Assembly (NCBI GenBank): GCA_018105865.1
Contig: CM030861.1
Location: 3,513,984-3,577,983, forward strand
Length of the DNA: 64,000 nt
Direction: 5' to 3'
Source: Metaphire vulgaris
Taxonomy: Eukaryota > Annelida > Clitellata > Crassiclitellata > Megascolecidae
Within the stretch, counting starts at the first letter, position 1. Every line of letters begins with the position of its first letter. The position numbers were made by a program, and so were the translations under genes. The notes beneath the pieces were generated by a model. The model was not told the origin of the DNA and ran no database searches. It saw nothing but the letters and a program-made list of their open reading frames with translations. Of the stretch, positions 21,463-33,315 are shown piece after piece.

Positions 21463-21957
21463 AAGATTTGTCAGTTTCAAAAGCACGACGTGGAAGGGTA
21501 ATGGCACAGGATTCTGGTCATGTGGCGCTGGCCTAAGAGCAGATTTACAATCAGGGTAAAAATTATTTTACTTCTTTTTCTTGGAGGATCCTGCAATTTT
21601 AGTCCTACAACAGTCTGAATGGTGATGTTTCTGTTCTTGCCACACCATAGGTACTGCAAAAGGCATTTGTGCTCCTTTTTCCATTCAGCCACTTCATCAG
21701 TCCTGTGTAACACACAGTACAGCAGACATGTGCGCCCAACTTTTATCATGGTCATCAATGTGACAATTAAAATAATACTGGACAATAAATTTTTACAAAA
21801 GTCTTGTAACAGAAATAAAATTAATCATTCTTATTAATCTTTATGTGCTGAACACGAATATGACCTTAAAAATGCTGTCAGGTTGAGTTTTTTTGTATTA
21901 TGCAAATTATTGTTTATAACACAAAATGAATGGCAATGGTAATTTGCCTATGGTTAA

Positions 21958-22943
21958 CCTCTTAACAGGGGAATTAAATTTTTAAATATGGGTAATTAAT
22001 TTTGGGGAAAAGTGTTCATACGAAAATGTGAACATATATGTTTTAAACTTACTATATTTCAGGCTATATAGAAGCTAGAAAAATGAGGTTTGCACAGTTG
22101 TTTAGCATTTTTATTGTTCTTTCTAACCATCCATGCCAAAAAATGTGGGGTAGGGTCCACTCTACAGCCTAAAATCGGACCTCCTTCCAAAAGTTGTTCA
22201 GCGTTGGCCCCACTTGTGTCAGCGACAAAGTTGTAGGGAGTGTATTTGGAACAGACTAGTTCAAAAATTTTGAAGATCAGACCCAATTAGGGGTAGCTAT
22301 CATATTTCACACCCTAGAACTCATTACTCGGAGAAATGAAAATTTTTTGAAAAATTTTCAGCCTGAAAACCCGAACATTTCAGTATATTTCTGGCTATAT
22401 AGAAGCTAAAAAGATTAGGTTTTCACCGTTGTTTAGCATTTTTATTGTTCTTTTTAACCATCCGTGCCAAAAAAAGTTTTGTTTGCGGTAGCGTCCACTC
22501 TACAGCCTAAAATCGGACCTCCTCCCAAAAAAAATTTCAAAACTCAATAGCAAAAAAATTTCAGTGGTGGCCCCATTTGTGTGAGTGGCAAAGTTGTTGG
22601 GGTGTGTAATTGGAACAGAATAGTTCAAAAATGTTGAAGATCGGCCCCAATTTGGCGTGGTTCTCATTTTTCAAACTCTAGAAAGACACTTTTGCAAAGC
22701 CAAAATCCGGCCCTCGGTCGAATAAAACCTATTTTCCTTGCTTATAGCGGCAACACTAGCTCAAAGCGTGCTACCATTTACCGAATGGATAATAACTAAA
22801 TCGAATTATTACATTAGAATGTTTATAAACGGCAAACCCCGTTGCAGAACAGATGTTGAAGTTGCGCGCCATTAATAAACAGCGAACACCGTTGGCGAAT
22901 GATTGACGCACACCGTTTATAAACCATGAACCCTGTGAAGGGG
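21958..22943 (+). mobile_element. piggyBac-like non-autonomous element, copy 3
   Basis: TTAA at 21954-21957 and 22944-22947. Left end CCTCTTAACAGG; right end, inverted, CCCCTTCACAGG. Two internal ~380-bp units, the same unit as in copy 1 and in the same orientation. It ends right beside the 3' end of family X copy 2. Confidence 0.8.
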
Positions 22944-22949
22944 TTAATA

Positions 22950-25900
22950 CCTGTACACAATCGAGTCATAGACTTTGTCTTAAATTTCTTTGCTTGTCTC
23001 ATGTACACCTGTTCGGTAGCATCTCGGTGCAGTGTCCAGCAGTAGTCAGCAAGCATGCTAGTTTGACCATTTTCCCATGTATCTTTGTAACATTGTTGCA
23101 ATATCTTGATGAAAATGTTCGCCATTATTATTATTATTATTAAGACAATTTATAGAGCGCAGTAAGCATAGTGAAGACTAAAGTCAAAAGCGCTTAACAA
23201 TGAACATTATAAGATATATTAAACATATGCGTCTTAAGGCATTTGATAAACAAATCAGGAGGTCACAATTGTCACGTTCTTGGCAGAGAGTTCCACAGAT
23301 TCGGATTGCCCCTCCGAATGATCTGTCACGAAGACAGCCGTCTTGGACGGAGGAGGAACCACCAATTGACGACAGTTGCTTGAGCGGAAGCGCGATCGCC
23401 GATCGACCGCCGTGAGACTTGATGACCAGGCCCGATAAGTAGCTAGGGCAAAAGGGTCATACAGCGCCCGAAATGTTAGCCAGCAACGCTTGAAGGCTAT
23501 GCGCTCCGGAATCCTGAGCCAGTGAAGATTATCACGTAGAAACGGTGTCACGTGCTCGTTCCAACTCGAGCCAAAAATCAGACGAGCTGAGACGCGTTTA
23601 GCACCGACTGAAGACGATTTAGTTGGTTGACAGGAAGTCCGAGCAGAACGCTATTACAATAATCTACTCGAGCTAAGACGAGGGCACGGACGAGATTGAC
23701 GGCGACAGGCACCGGCAGGTATCGACGGATCTCCTGATCCTTCGCAGCTGAAAGAAACAGGTACGAATGACGTTGTCCAAATGTCCGACAAACGAGTGTC
23801 TCGTCAAAAGAACTCCAAGGAGACGCAGTTCTGTGCTCGGAGTGACATCAACATCACCAATCGGGAGCGTGTTCCGGCATATGAGATGCCTCCTCCGAGG
23901 AGTGCTTAACCAGAGGAGTTCGGTCTTCCCGGGTTCAGCGAAAGTCGATTTTCATCAGTCCACCTCTGGACTAAGGAGATGCAATCTGTAATACGGGAAC
24001 GCAAACATTCAACCTCAGATGGAGGGCAGGAGGCGTAAACCTGAACGTCATCAGCGTAGGCATGATGGGCAAGCCCACACGTTTCAATGATACGACCAAT
24101 GTCAGCCACGAGAGTATAAACAATAGTGGACCGAGTACAGATCCTTGTGGCACTCCACTAAGAACACGGCATGGAGCCGGCGTGTGTCCATTCCAGCTAA
24201 CAGACTGAAATCTGTCGGCCAAGTAGTTCGAATCCAAGACAGAGCCAGCCCTTTTAGACCAAAAGTGGATTCAAGTCGGTGAATGAGGATGTCATGGTCC
24301 ACCGTGTCGAAAGCAGCCGAGAGATCCAGGAGGCAGAGGAGGGCCAGCTGTCCATTGGCGACCGCTTCAATAATGTCATTGTAAATGCGCAGGACCGCAG
24401 TTTCGTAGAATGGCCCTTCCGATAGGCAGACTGACCTTTAGGCATTAGTCCATTCATTGTCAAATAGGTCATGAATTGATTATTAACAACTCTCTCAAGC
24501 AGCTTAGACAAGAAAGGAAGATTGGAAACGGGACGGAAGTTGGATAATTCCGCTTGGTCCAAGCCTGGCCGCTTGAGGTGCGGGTAGACAACCGCCGCTT
24601 CCATGACGATGGAAATTCTCCGCTGCTTAAAGAGGTCGACAGTAGAGTCGTGAGAAATGGAGCAAGCGTCTCAATGGACTCTTTGAGGAGCCACATCGGG
24701 AGGGGTCGGCTTGGCATTGTTTACAAGGTGACACCATCACGATGGACGTAACCTCTGCAATCGAAGGAGCAGAGAACGGCGAGTGAACGGATCCAGAGTA
24801 ATCCAGAAACTTGGCCGGCCAGCGTTTTGCGTTTCTCTCTGATTGCATTAACCTTACCATCCATGAACTGGTGGTAATCTTCAGCAGAGAAACTTCGACG
24901 GCTGACAAGGCCTCTTGCCACGGTTACCCAGCAGCATGTCCAGGTGTTTCCAAGTCTGCCCTGTGTCACCTTTAGCAGCGTCAGGGCGCTGTTCCAGTAG
25001 TGTCGACCCTTCTGCCTCACGAGGCGTCTACTGGCTTTAAGAGCTGAACGCCAGGCACTGTGTGCAGCTGCCTCACCATCCGTCCCCCTCGCCTTCCGGT
25101 ATGACCGCTCGAGGCGCCACGCATCTCGTCTAGACAGCCTGAAGTCGGCGCGTCATAGAATGGCCGATGAGGACGAATGCGCACCGACATCTCGGTCACT
25201 GGCGCCAAATCATCGAGAATCTTCGTAATATCGGCAAAGTAACAGTCAGCAAGATCCGGCGGTTCTACCTGGAACGACGGGTTGGCAGAGCTGTGTTGCT
25301 TTGAGCCTGGTAACAAACACATCAGAACTAAAGCCATTCCATTTCCTGCGTAAGTATTTTCAGTATAGGTCGGAGGTGGACTAGCAGTCGGGATCGCCCA
25401 ATGAACCACCTTGTGGTCAGACAGACCAGACTCTGACACGGTAACATCGTCAAAGCCTTGCTCAGTGGAAGTTAGAACGACATCTAGTAAACCTCCTTGG
25501 TCATGGGTCGGTTCCTCAACGAGCTGACGTAGCGAGAAAGCGTCTATGAGCTGACCAAATTTCGTACTGTCAGAATCTGTGGGCCGCTCGAGGTGAATGT
25601 TCGCATCAGCTACCACTAGTAACTGGCATTTATACTTGGCCAGCGCCTCAAGGAGTGTGGCAAATTCTTTAAAGAATAGTTCCGTAACGCTTTGCGAACC
25701 TGGCCGGTATATAGCGACCAGAAGGAACGGAGTAAAGCCACCTCCAATTCTACAGCACAAGTGTTCAAATGTGGTCAGGTCTAACTTGGTATGAATCTTG
25801 GCGATATTTATTCCCGGTTTTGAGACAAGCGCAATACCACCATGGTTGATGAAATGTGCATTGTCTAAATCGCCATGTTCATCACTAACCATCCCTAACC

Positions 25901-26720
25901 ATACCACAGTTGTCAGGGAAAAAATCTAGATGACAATGAAGGAAATGGATCTTCAGAGACATGTTACAGCCAAGTTTCTTATACTGCATCAGCATGTCTT
26001 CTAGTTCCTTGTAATTTTCTGTCTTAACATTGCCGAGAAAGTTGTAGATACTAGGCGAAAAGCTTTCCATACTTGCTTTTCATCACCCTGCAGCAAGCTG
26101 TTGAATCGATCATTTTTGAAGAGCTCTCGAATTTAAGGACCTACAAATACCATTTATTTAGTTCCTTAGAACTGTGTTATTTTGTGTGGGGTTGGCGATA
26201 CAGTGGAAATCTTGATCACTGCATGCTGACGGACTAAGAGAACCGGTCGGCTCACCTCCATCTTCATCAGATGAATCAAGATGATATTCTGCTGGATGTT
26301 CGGTAATAGGAAGTTCCTCACCATGTGGAACTGGTCTCAATGCTGATGGAATGTTGGGGTACACTAATCTCGATTTAGTTTGTTTCTTTAACCCGCCGGA
26401 AAGAGGAGGAACCAAGCAGAAGTAACAGTCATTTGTGTGGTTACTTGGCCCTCTCAACACCATGGGGACTGCAAAAGGCATTGATGGTCTTTTGCCATTC
26501 AGCCACTATGACAGCTGTGCAGCACATTTAGTACAGCATATATGAGGGGCCCAAGACTTGTCTTGGTCTCCAATCTTGCATCCAAAGTAAAGATGATATG
26601 CTTCTACACTTGAGAAGTGATACCTTTCTTCTGCTTGGCAAATGTAAACGAGTAAAATACTATCAGTTTCATGTAACATTAACTAAAACTTCCCATGAAG
26701 TCTGAAATATTTAAATGCTC
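22950..26720 (-). pseudogene. Transposon-associated gene family X, copy 2, split by a LINE
   Basis: Minus-strand parts from the N-terminus: a Cys-rich start near 26560 (DQDKSWAPHICC), MPFAVPMVLRG, NDCYFC, LVYPNIPSALRPVPH and an acidic run (26480-26160). An internal deletion follows, then FLGNVKTENYKEL, KLGCNMSLKIHFLH and HLDFFPDNCG (26060-25890). The LINE at 23127-25869 intervenes, after which the frame resumes with HFHQDIATM and a degraded ADYCWTLHRDAT block (23120-22985). The join falls inside the conserved GE(R/H)FHQD motif, so the order is secure. Cys pairs at the N-terminus may bind zinc (inference). Confidence 0.7.
23127..25869 (-). mobile_element. L2/CR1-like LINE, 5'-truncated, in family X copy 2
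   Basis: 2743 bp with a 7-base target duplication TCGCCAT (23120-23126 and 25870-25876) and an (AAT)n 3' tail at 23127-23142. Minus-strand coding starts inside the APE endonuclease: HFINHGGIALVSKPG, FLLVAIYRPGSQ, and SESGLSDHKVVHW near the endonuclease end (25868-25300). A linker with FSAEDYHQFMDGK and the RT follow: FRPVSNLPFLSKLLERVVNN, DHDILIHRLES, then [12 protein letters not shown] near 24050. The C-terminal HWLRIPERIAFKRCW is at 23500. Frames shift repeatedly. Confidence 0.9.
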
Positions 26721-26845
26721 AAACTTTCTGACTGGCCTTTATATAGTACACTTCTGACTTCAGCTTACATCAGCAGCAACCTGGCAGCATTACTGCATTG
26801 CATCAGAAAAAGATGCAATAAACTCTGTATGATGTGTGTATATGG

Positions 26846-27488
26846 CAGTGTTATTTAAGTTAAGGTTTTTAAGTTACAATTACAGTTTACTTTTTTTAAA
26901 GTTACAGTTAATAGTTAATGATATTTCCGTTATAGTTACAGTTAAAGTTCTCTATTATGCATCTGGATTTTTCCGTTGATGCCTCATATGTAAAGAAATT
27001 CCAGACGCTGCTTTCACATCTACGCCCACTATACGGCTTAAACATTTTGTGCAAATGTTAACTAAAATTTAATCATTTTAATCATAAGAAAAGCAAAATT
27101 GATTAAGAATTACTACACAAACTAGTTGAGTTGAAGCATGTCCACAACCAAAAGATGGATCAGATTAGTGTGAACAATGAAATGTAGACCACTTAGTGCA
27201 CTTCCCCATTCAGCAGCCGTGTTTATATATGGTCTGAACTTTAGTCCTGAATCGTGACCCACAAGTACAGTTGACACAGAAGACCGTATTACTGATAATA
27301 ATCATACTTACTTATAAAATTATTTTTCAGTTTCAATAACTTTTCTATTTCTTAATTTTTCAACTTTATTCTATTACAGTTATAACATAAGTTATTAATC
27401 ACTTTTCAGTTAGAGTTACAGTTAACTGACATTTTTCCAGTTATTCAGTGTTTTCAGTTAATGTTATAGTTAACTTGAAGAACACTTG
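26846..27488. mobile_element. Probable hAT-like MITE with AGTTAC/TTAACTG repeats
   Basis: Left end CAGTGTTATTTAAGTTAA, right end (inverted) near CAAGTGTTCTTCAAGTTAA. Both subterminal zones repeat AGTTACAGTTAA-like words. The flanks (GTATATGG / TGTATGGT) are only a loose 8-base duplication. No coding content. Confidence 0.5.
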
Positions 27489-28920
27489 TGTATGGTGGCA
27501 TTATGCAGTGTGATGCAATATTTCATAATCTTATGCTTGTTTAGGATTTTTGTTACAGTCCTATTAGGTAAATTTACATGATGAAACATCAAAAATGAGC
27601 TATTTGAATTATCTTCAAAACTAAACCTAACAAAAAATTTTCTTAGTCATGTTTTCATGTTCAGGAACCAAAATGCTACACATTATGACATTTTAAAGTC
27701 AGTTACACTTACACTGTTGACCAGTGTAATTACTTGTGCACAATCTTCACTCTCCTTGTCAGATTCTTGTGCTGATCATATGGAGTAACGGTATATTTTC
27801 CGCAAATGTAACAAAAGGTCTCAGCATTATTAACACAGCTATGCTTATTCATCTTTAACACAGACATGCTTGATCATTGTCTCATTTGCCTTATATTGGC
27901 CTAGTTATTTCTAGTGTAAGAACATAAATAGGATATCTCATCTACCTGCTGATCATGTCCGGTTACTGCTGACGTAGGCACACTGATCTGGCATCTCCTT
28001 TACTTGACAGAATGTGTCAATTTACTGTGGCATGCATGTATCCAGGAATAGGATACTTCAAACAAGTGTCCAGCAAGCAAAGCACATGTTAAAAGCAATA
28101 TCAGTTGTTTCATACTCATTTATGCATTTAACTTATTATCTGGAGTGTCTAGGATAATTTCAACTTCAGATTTGGAATCAGCTCACTCTATTTACTATAG
28201 AGTACATGCTTTACTCCCAGTCATTAGTAAATTCATTGATAATTTTAGCCTATAATGAATTAATTGGCCTATAATGTCCCTATGACACAGATGGCAAGGA
28301 AATAGATTCCAAGCATAGATTTAGTATGATTTGTAGGTGTTCCTTATTTTTTGCTGCAGGCCAGATTGCAAACCTTGGCAGGTCATACATTCAGCCCATG
28401 GGCCATACTTTGGAGAGTGAAGACCCCTGGTCTATGTGACTTGTACATGTCGATTATCAAAAAGTAAACTTAAGCACAGCTTACACTCCCAAAGTTGAGT
28501 GCAATTTAAGCATGAATCACCTTATAAAAATGGTTCTAGGATGATCGACCATATGACAATTGACTATAGGATGTTTGATCAGGGTGCGATTTGTATGGGG
28601 GAATAGGAGAATTTTCCTCTCCACTGCCCAACTACATCCCCCTCACTTAGGTGGCTACTGACATCCCAGCCTGGGAAGTCAATCTTCTCCACCATTGTGA
28701 CAGGAAAATGCATTCATCTTCAGCAGAGAAAAAGCGGCGACAAACAGGAGTAAAAAATGGAACTTGGTGTTCTGTGGTAACTGGGGAGAGATTTATCTTA
28801 ACCATTGAAAAAATTTACCTGCTTTGCTGATTAAACCATTTATACATCGCCATGGCCAAACAATGAAATTGACATATCATTATTTGGTGATATAGCAATA
28901 GTTCACCTAACAAAACTGTG
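27489..28920. other. Intron sequence with one hAT-like end
   Basis: Mostly AT-rich and unassigned. At 28335-28435 the minus strand reads CAGGGGTCTTCACTCTCC...CCCATGGGCTGAATG, the style of a hAT terminus. Its partner end is not found. Confidence 0.4.
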
Positions 28921-28924
28921 CGAA

Positions 28925-29702
28925 GTAGATCCGCCACAAGCCTTGGATCAGTTCCGACAGTACAAGTACTGTACAAGTACAAGTTCCTGAGGTGTGACTT
29001 CTTGGTATCCTCCTCGACGACACGTTATCGTTCACGGAACACTTGACCAGCGTAATTCAGGCGTGTTTTAATCAGCTGCGGAAGATCAGAAAGATCCGCC
29101 GCTATATACAGATAACGGCTGCGATACTCCTCGTACGCTCTCTCGTTTTATTGCGAACGGACTATTGTAATAGCTTCCTCCTGGGTCTCCATGACTACCA
29201 GCTGGCCCGTCTGCAATCTGTCGTTAATGCATCTGCCCGGCTGATCTTCAGAGTCAGGTGGCATGACCATGTGACGCCACTACTGAGGGACAGGCTCCAT
29301 TGGCTTCAAATCCCGGAGTGAATCGTCTTCAAACGGTGTTGGCTGACCTTCCGGGCCCTCCACGACCCTACCTGCCTGGAGTACCTATCTGCCTTGGTGC
29401 GTAGACGGACGATCGCTGACCGACAACTCCAGCTGAGATCCAGTACGCGATCTCTATTTTACGTCCCTCCTCCGTCAAAGACTTCGCAGAGAGGTCCGTC
29501 ACACGAGGCAACCCACTGCTATGGAATTCACTGCCCGACTCAGTGACCGCAGACACTTCCTTCGAGTCATTCGCCACTAAACTTAAAACGCACCTTTTCA
29601 ACTTATCGTACGATTGTTCCATGTAAAGCGCTCTTGACTTTGGCCCTCGCTACGTTACTGCGCTATATAAATCGTCATGAAGAATAGAATAGAATAGAAT
29701 GA
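28925..29702 (+). mobile_element. L2/CR1-like LINE, 3' fragment
   Basis: Plus-strand frame from 29043 with QITAAILLVRSLVLLRTDYC, then VNASARLIFRVRWHDHVTPL, HWLQIPE and a C-terminal RGNPLLWNSLPDSV (about 29500-29540). It ends with AAAGCGCTC...GCGCTATATAAATCGTC and a (GAATA)n tail at 29675-29700. 5'-truncated after the YADD box. Confidence 0.85.
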
Positions 29703-29839
29703 AAAGTACAATGTGAAAGTAATTGGCAATGGAGCCAGGAAATTATTAGCCAGTGCGTTTGACTTGCATACTATGTAAAGTTCTGGAAAAAAATAGTAAA
29801 AGCAAAGTTATTTAGTTACCGGAATACTTCAAAGCTCTG

Positions 29840-30404
29840 ATGGAAGATGTACAGCAGATATTTTGCGTAGAATAGGCATAGCCGCTTCAGCCATGCAATC
29901 GCTTGACTGACTATGGAGACAAAAGAGGACGAACCTAAATACCAAAATAAGAACCTATAAAACATGTGCCTTGCCGGTCCTGTTATACGGCTCGGAGACA
30001 CATGGAGAATTGAAGCATTTCACATGCGCTGTCAGTGACGCATACTAGGAATTCGGTGGTTTGACTTCATTCGGAAAGAGGAGGTTACTCAGATGACCAA
30101 CCTAGAACCTATCTTACAAACCATCAGCCATCTCCGACAAGCACTTTTCGGTCATGTGGCACACCTTAGCACCCACACTCTGGCTTGCGGTGCTCTTATG
30201 GCAGCTATTAACCGTAGATATGAAAGGAATCCACCTCCATGGTGGAAAAGACCTCCAGGTCGCCCTAGCCGCACCTGGGTACAACAGATCGGCAACGGCG
30301 CACCTTCAACAATCGCAAAAGAATGGGAGAAAGCCCAAAATCGCTGCCATAGTAGATCGCTACGGGTCTTTGTTGTCTAAGCGAAATAATGAATGAATGA
30401 ATAA
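29840..30404 (+). mobile_element. LINE C-terminus of a different clade
   Basis: Shifting frames give ADILRRIGIAASAMQSLD, LPVLLYGSE, then a connection region with RILGIRWFDFIRKEEV and FGHVAHL. PPGRPSRTWVQQIG and a (GAAT)n tail at 30385-30404 follow. The GRP..TW and FGH..R-like blocks are typical of LINE proteins with a long C-terminal domain, unlike the L2 copies beside it. Confidence 0.75.
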
Positions 30405-30424
30405 TGAATGTCATGTCACATTAT

Positions 30425-31110
30425 GAATGAATAATGAGGAATACTTCCGATAGCGCCATATTGACTGCTTGCACATGTCTGTACATGCTTGGAATATCGC
30501 CGTTCTTGGCGGTTTTACCGGCGTCTTGAGCTTATTTCTTTGCACTAATCGCATGGATTGTCGCCTAGCTGTCATTTTCGAATCAGTTGGTGATCGTCTT
30601 CGTGTTTTCTCTGTGTTGAACGTATCGGATTTATGTCGGCGTGGTTGGCCTGCCATTTTATCTAAGCCACCAGCCCACCGACATAGTCTGCACTCTACAG
30701 GCTATAAAGGGCACAGACTGTTCCGGTTCACGCGCGGGATTCCATCTTCAGTTGGTTCCCGTCAAGTTCGGTGATGGATTACTATCTCGCTGACAACCAC
30801 CCTCGAGGATTCGCCACCTGATTTTCGCCATGGGGAGAATTTTTCTCATCATTCATGCGGTCCTTCAACATCCTTTATACGTTTTCGTTGACTCTTCGAC
30901 GGAATGTCTTCTTGCAGAAAACCGCCTTCTGAAGGGCTCACTGCCTGATTTTGACACGGTAGAGACCTCTTTCATGCCGTCTGAGCGGACTTTACCTCAA
31001 GACCAACATCCTCCGTTCCATGTTGATTTGTCAGCGTTGTTGACAGCACCTTTGACTTTGGCCTTTGCCATGCTACGGTGCTATAGAAGTTGTCCACTAC
31101 CATAACCATA
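30425..31110 (+). mobile_element. Non-autonomous L2-tailed element
   Basis: Directly follows the previous LINE tail. It ends in CCTTTGACTTTGGCC...ACGGTGCTATAGAAGTTGTCC (about 31045-31100), the L2-type 3' terminus. The 600 bases before it contain no RT motif, only short open frames. It may be a SINE-like deletion derivative mobilised by the L2-type LINEs. Confidence 0.5.
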
Positions 31111-31324
31111 CACATGGTGGGAAAACAGAGGAACTAGATTGGACATGTGCTGAGAGCAGTTTATTAAATTGAAAACACAATAGAAATACTGTTAAATGTA
31201 GGGCAAACTGTGACAGATTTGTCTAAGTGTCAGATGTCACAGGCATACTAAATTAACTCAGTGAATGTAATGTCCAACAGGAATGTTTTAATTGTGATAT
31301 TGCATTGAGGGTGGATATTCTTTT

Positions 31325-31805
31325 AATCAATCAATCAATCAACAGAGTATTTATATAGAGTCTATTTATCTTAATTAAAAGAACTCCCTAAGCGCTCCCG
31401 CTGCGGTTAGCGCTGTCGACTCGGCAAAGCCAACGTCGGAGGCACTGTTGACAGCGTTGACGCCTCTGCGGTTCGGAAGATGATTATAAAATCCACTCGG
31501 ATAGTAAGAGGAGTTCGCGGCCGTAACGAAATCCGGCGTTGAATTCCTGAGAGAGTGGACTTCCGCAGAATGTTTCCCAAGACAGAGACGCCAGTGAAGG
31601 ACGGAAGGAAATGTTGACAGTCCCGCACGATGGTAAATGGAATACGCGCCGTAGAAAGGTCCGACGACGTACTCCCAAGAGGCGGTCTTCCGTTAGAGTA
31701 ATCCGCAGCCGAGTACGCTCCCGTCACCGAACTCATCAGATTTGACGGTGATGGAAAATTCCACTGCATAAAATCTATAAATGTGCCCACTGTGAAATTT
31801 TCACT
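31325..31805 (-). mobile_element. Non-autonomous L2-tailed element, minus strand
   Basis: The 3' tail on the minus strand is (GATT)n (31327-31341), preceded by CTCTATATAAATACTC and GGGAGCGCTTAGGGAG. The body shares phrases such as TAACGGAAGACCGCCTCTT with TAGCGGAAGACCACTTCTT in the element at 20797. A 136-codon frame on the minus strand has no recognised motif. Confidence 0.5.
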
Positions 31806-32004
31806 ATTTATCCACAAATAAAATCATAAATATTGTTGAATACACATTGGTTAAAATGTCACATTATGTGCTGATTGCTTCTGTTCTATTGGTTTTCAAA
31901 CTCTTGGTGTACCTGTTGATTGGCCCAGAGAGAGCTTTCAAAAAGCTAAAGTTTGGTGCAAAGATCATGTCTCTAGCTATGAGAGAAGTAGAGATATTGC
32001 AGTT

Positions 32005-32190
32005 TTACTGTCACTAGTTGGCATGGGTCGTGCAAAGTTTCGTCAACCATAGTTTGGACCTGGGTTGACCCAAAACTCTAATATTATGGTTTTAACATTA
32101 CTCATGGGGATGAACAATTGTGCCATTTTTCATCAATATCTGAGACGGTGACGTCCGACAACTGTGTTGATTTGGCATGGAATGCCCCTA
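32005..32190. repeat. Dispersed repeat R1, copy 2
   Basis: Same orientation as 9331-9520. It shares TGGGTTGACCCAAA(A/G)CTCTAAT, GGGATGAACAA and TCTGAGACGGTGA(C/T)GTCCGA. Here it is not next to a LINE RT fragment, so it is an independent repeat. Confidence 0.7.
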
Positions 32191-32249
32191 TAATCAAATT
32201 GCTTATTGCTATCAAGACCGAAGATATATAATATGTAACTTTTATTTAT

Positions 32250-32905
32250 TTGTATGTATGTATGTATACTGGACTATTTATATAGCGCCATAAGCATAGC
32301 GGGGCCAAAGACAAAGGCACTTTATAAAGGATATGACTCTCGAAATAGATGGTTTTTCAGTCTGTTTTCAAAAATGGGTTGGTCTTTGATCCTTCTGATT
32401 TCCGGCGGAATAGTATTCCATAGAAGTGGTCCACCTCGTGACAAGGTGTGATCTCCTAGGGTAGAGATCTTGAGTGGCCTCAGGACAACAAGGTCTAGAG
32501 AGGACGATGATCTCAGTGTCAATCGTCTGAGTGTCACTGGAGGGTATTACAAGTCATGCTAGGTACTCCAAACTAGCTTAGCCGGTGATGATGCCATGAA
32601 TTATGAGGCACCTCTTAAAGATAATGCATTCTCGGACGCGAAGCCATTGAAGCTTGTCTCATGAGAGGTGTTATGCTCGCCCGGCAGTCCTGGCGGTACA
32701 TTAGTCTGGCGGCGACATTGAGGATATTCTGGATTTTGGATATTAGATATTCAGGAATACCATAGACAAGACTATTACAATAGTCAACAGAGAATGCACT
32801 GTAGGGCAGCAAAGGTGGAAAGTGCTTTCCTGACTTGATGGAGTCAACGGAGCTTGTACATGCAACTCTTTGTCAAGTTCGTGATATGATCCGCCATGGA
32901 CGTAC
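32250..32905 (-). mobile_element. L2/CR1-like LINE, 3' fragment
   Basis: Minus strand: VDYCNSLVYGIPEYLISKIQ (about 32790-32740), NVAARLMYRQDCRASITPLM, then LSRGGPLLWNTIPPEIRRIK (about 32430). The 3' end GCGCTATATAAATAGTCC is followed by a (TACA/CATA)n tail at 32250-32267. It belongs to the same subfamily as the LINE at 59896-61930. Confidence 0.85.
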
Positions 32906-32985
32906 ACTGTATTAATTGAAATGAACTTAACACTTTAAATGTGGATATTTCTATCATGTTGAATTTGCCGATTTTAAGTTAACTA

Positions 32986-33305
32986 CCGTATATGCACGAT
33001 TATTACCCGCACACGTATATAACCTGCATACGTATATAACCAGCGGAAAATTACGAATTATGTTCCAACGTCCCAGCATATGCCACGCACGAATATAACC
33101 CACATATGCTAGTCTTCAGGTATTTGGAGGTGTCGACGCTATGATGTACGAGGCGATGAGAACGTTGACGGGGCACCAACAGCACTGATGGGGCACCGAC
33201 AGCTCTGACGAGGTTTCAAGTTTCCAGTATAACCCGCATACGAATATATCTACGCAAGGGGGGCTGCGTTTTTTAATTTCTTGTATTACCTGCGAGTAAT
33301 AATAA
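32986..33305. mobile_element. Tc1/mariner-like MITE, right end lost
   Basis: Starts CCGTATATGCACGATTATTACCCGC after a TA. Internal CGTATATAACC phrases in both orientations. The right end (GCGAGTAATAATAATAATTC) matches the family terminus only to TAATAATA and then becomes an AAT run. Relative of 40841-41275. Confidence 0.65.
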
Positions 33306-33315
33306 TAATTCATAC

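Larger units (their letters stand above)
19349..21840 (-). pseudogene. Transposon-associated gene family X, copy 1 (broken and interrupted)
   Basis: Minus-strand order from the N-terminus: a Cys-rich start with DDHDKSWAH and EWKKEHKC (21800-21480), an interruption by an L2-tailed element, then an acidic stretch (about 20795) and LSREKSEFLASRLQGRNLLQP. FRHRHK, a hAT MITE, AVLLHNGNEMP, a HNCNTCGDL block and finally HGERLHQDISVIERRYKG (about 19480) follow. This order matches a large uncharacterised protein family repeated in arthropod and hydrozoan genomes, which I know by its motifs but not by a settled name. Frames shift several times. Both interruptions are bounded (one by an 8-base duplication). 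Confidence 0.65.

Noticed and set aside
23121..23142. CRISPR-like or satellite array from AAT runs
   Set aside because: These are simple microsatellite tails of LINE insertions.
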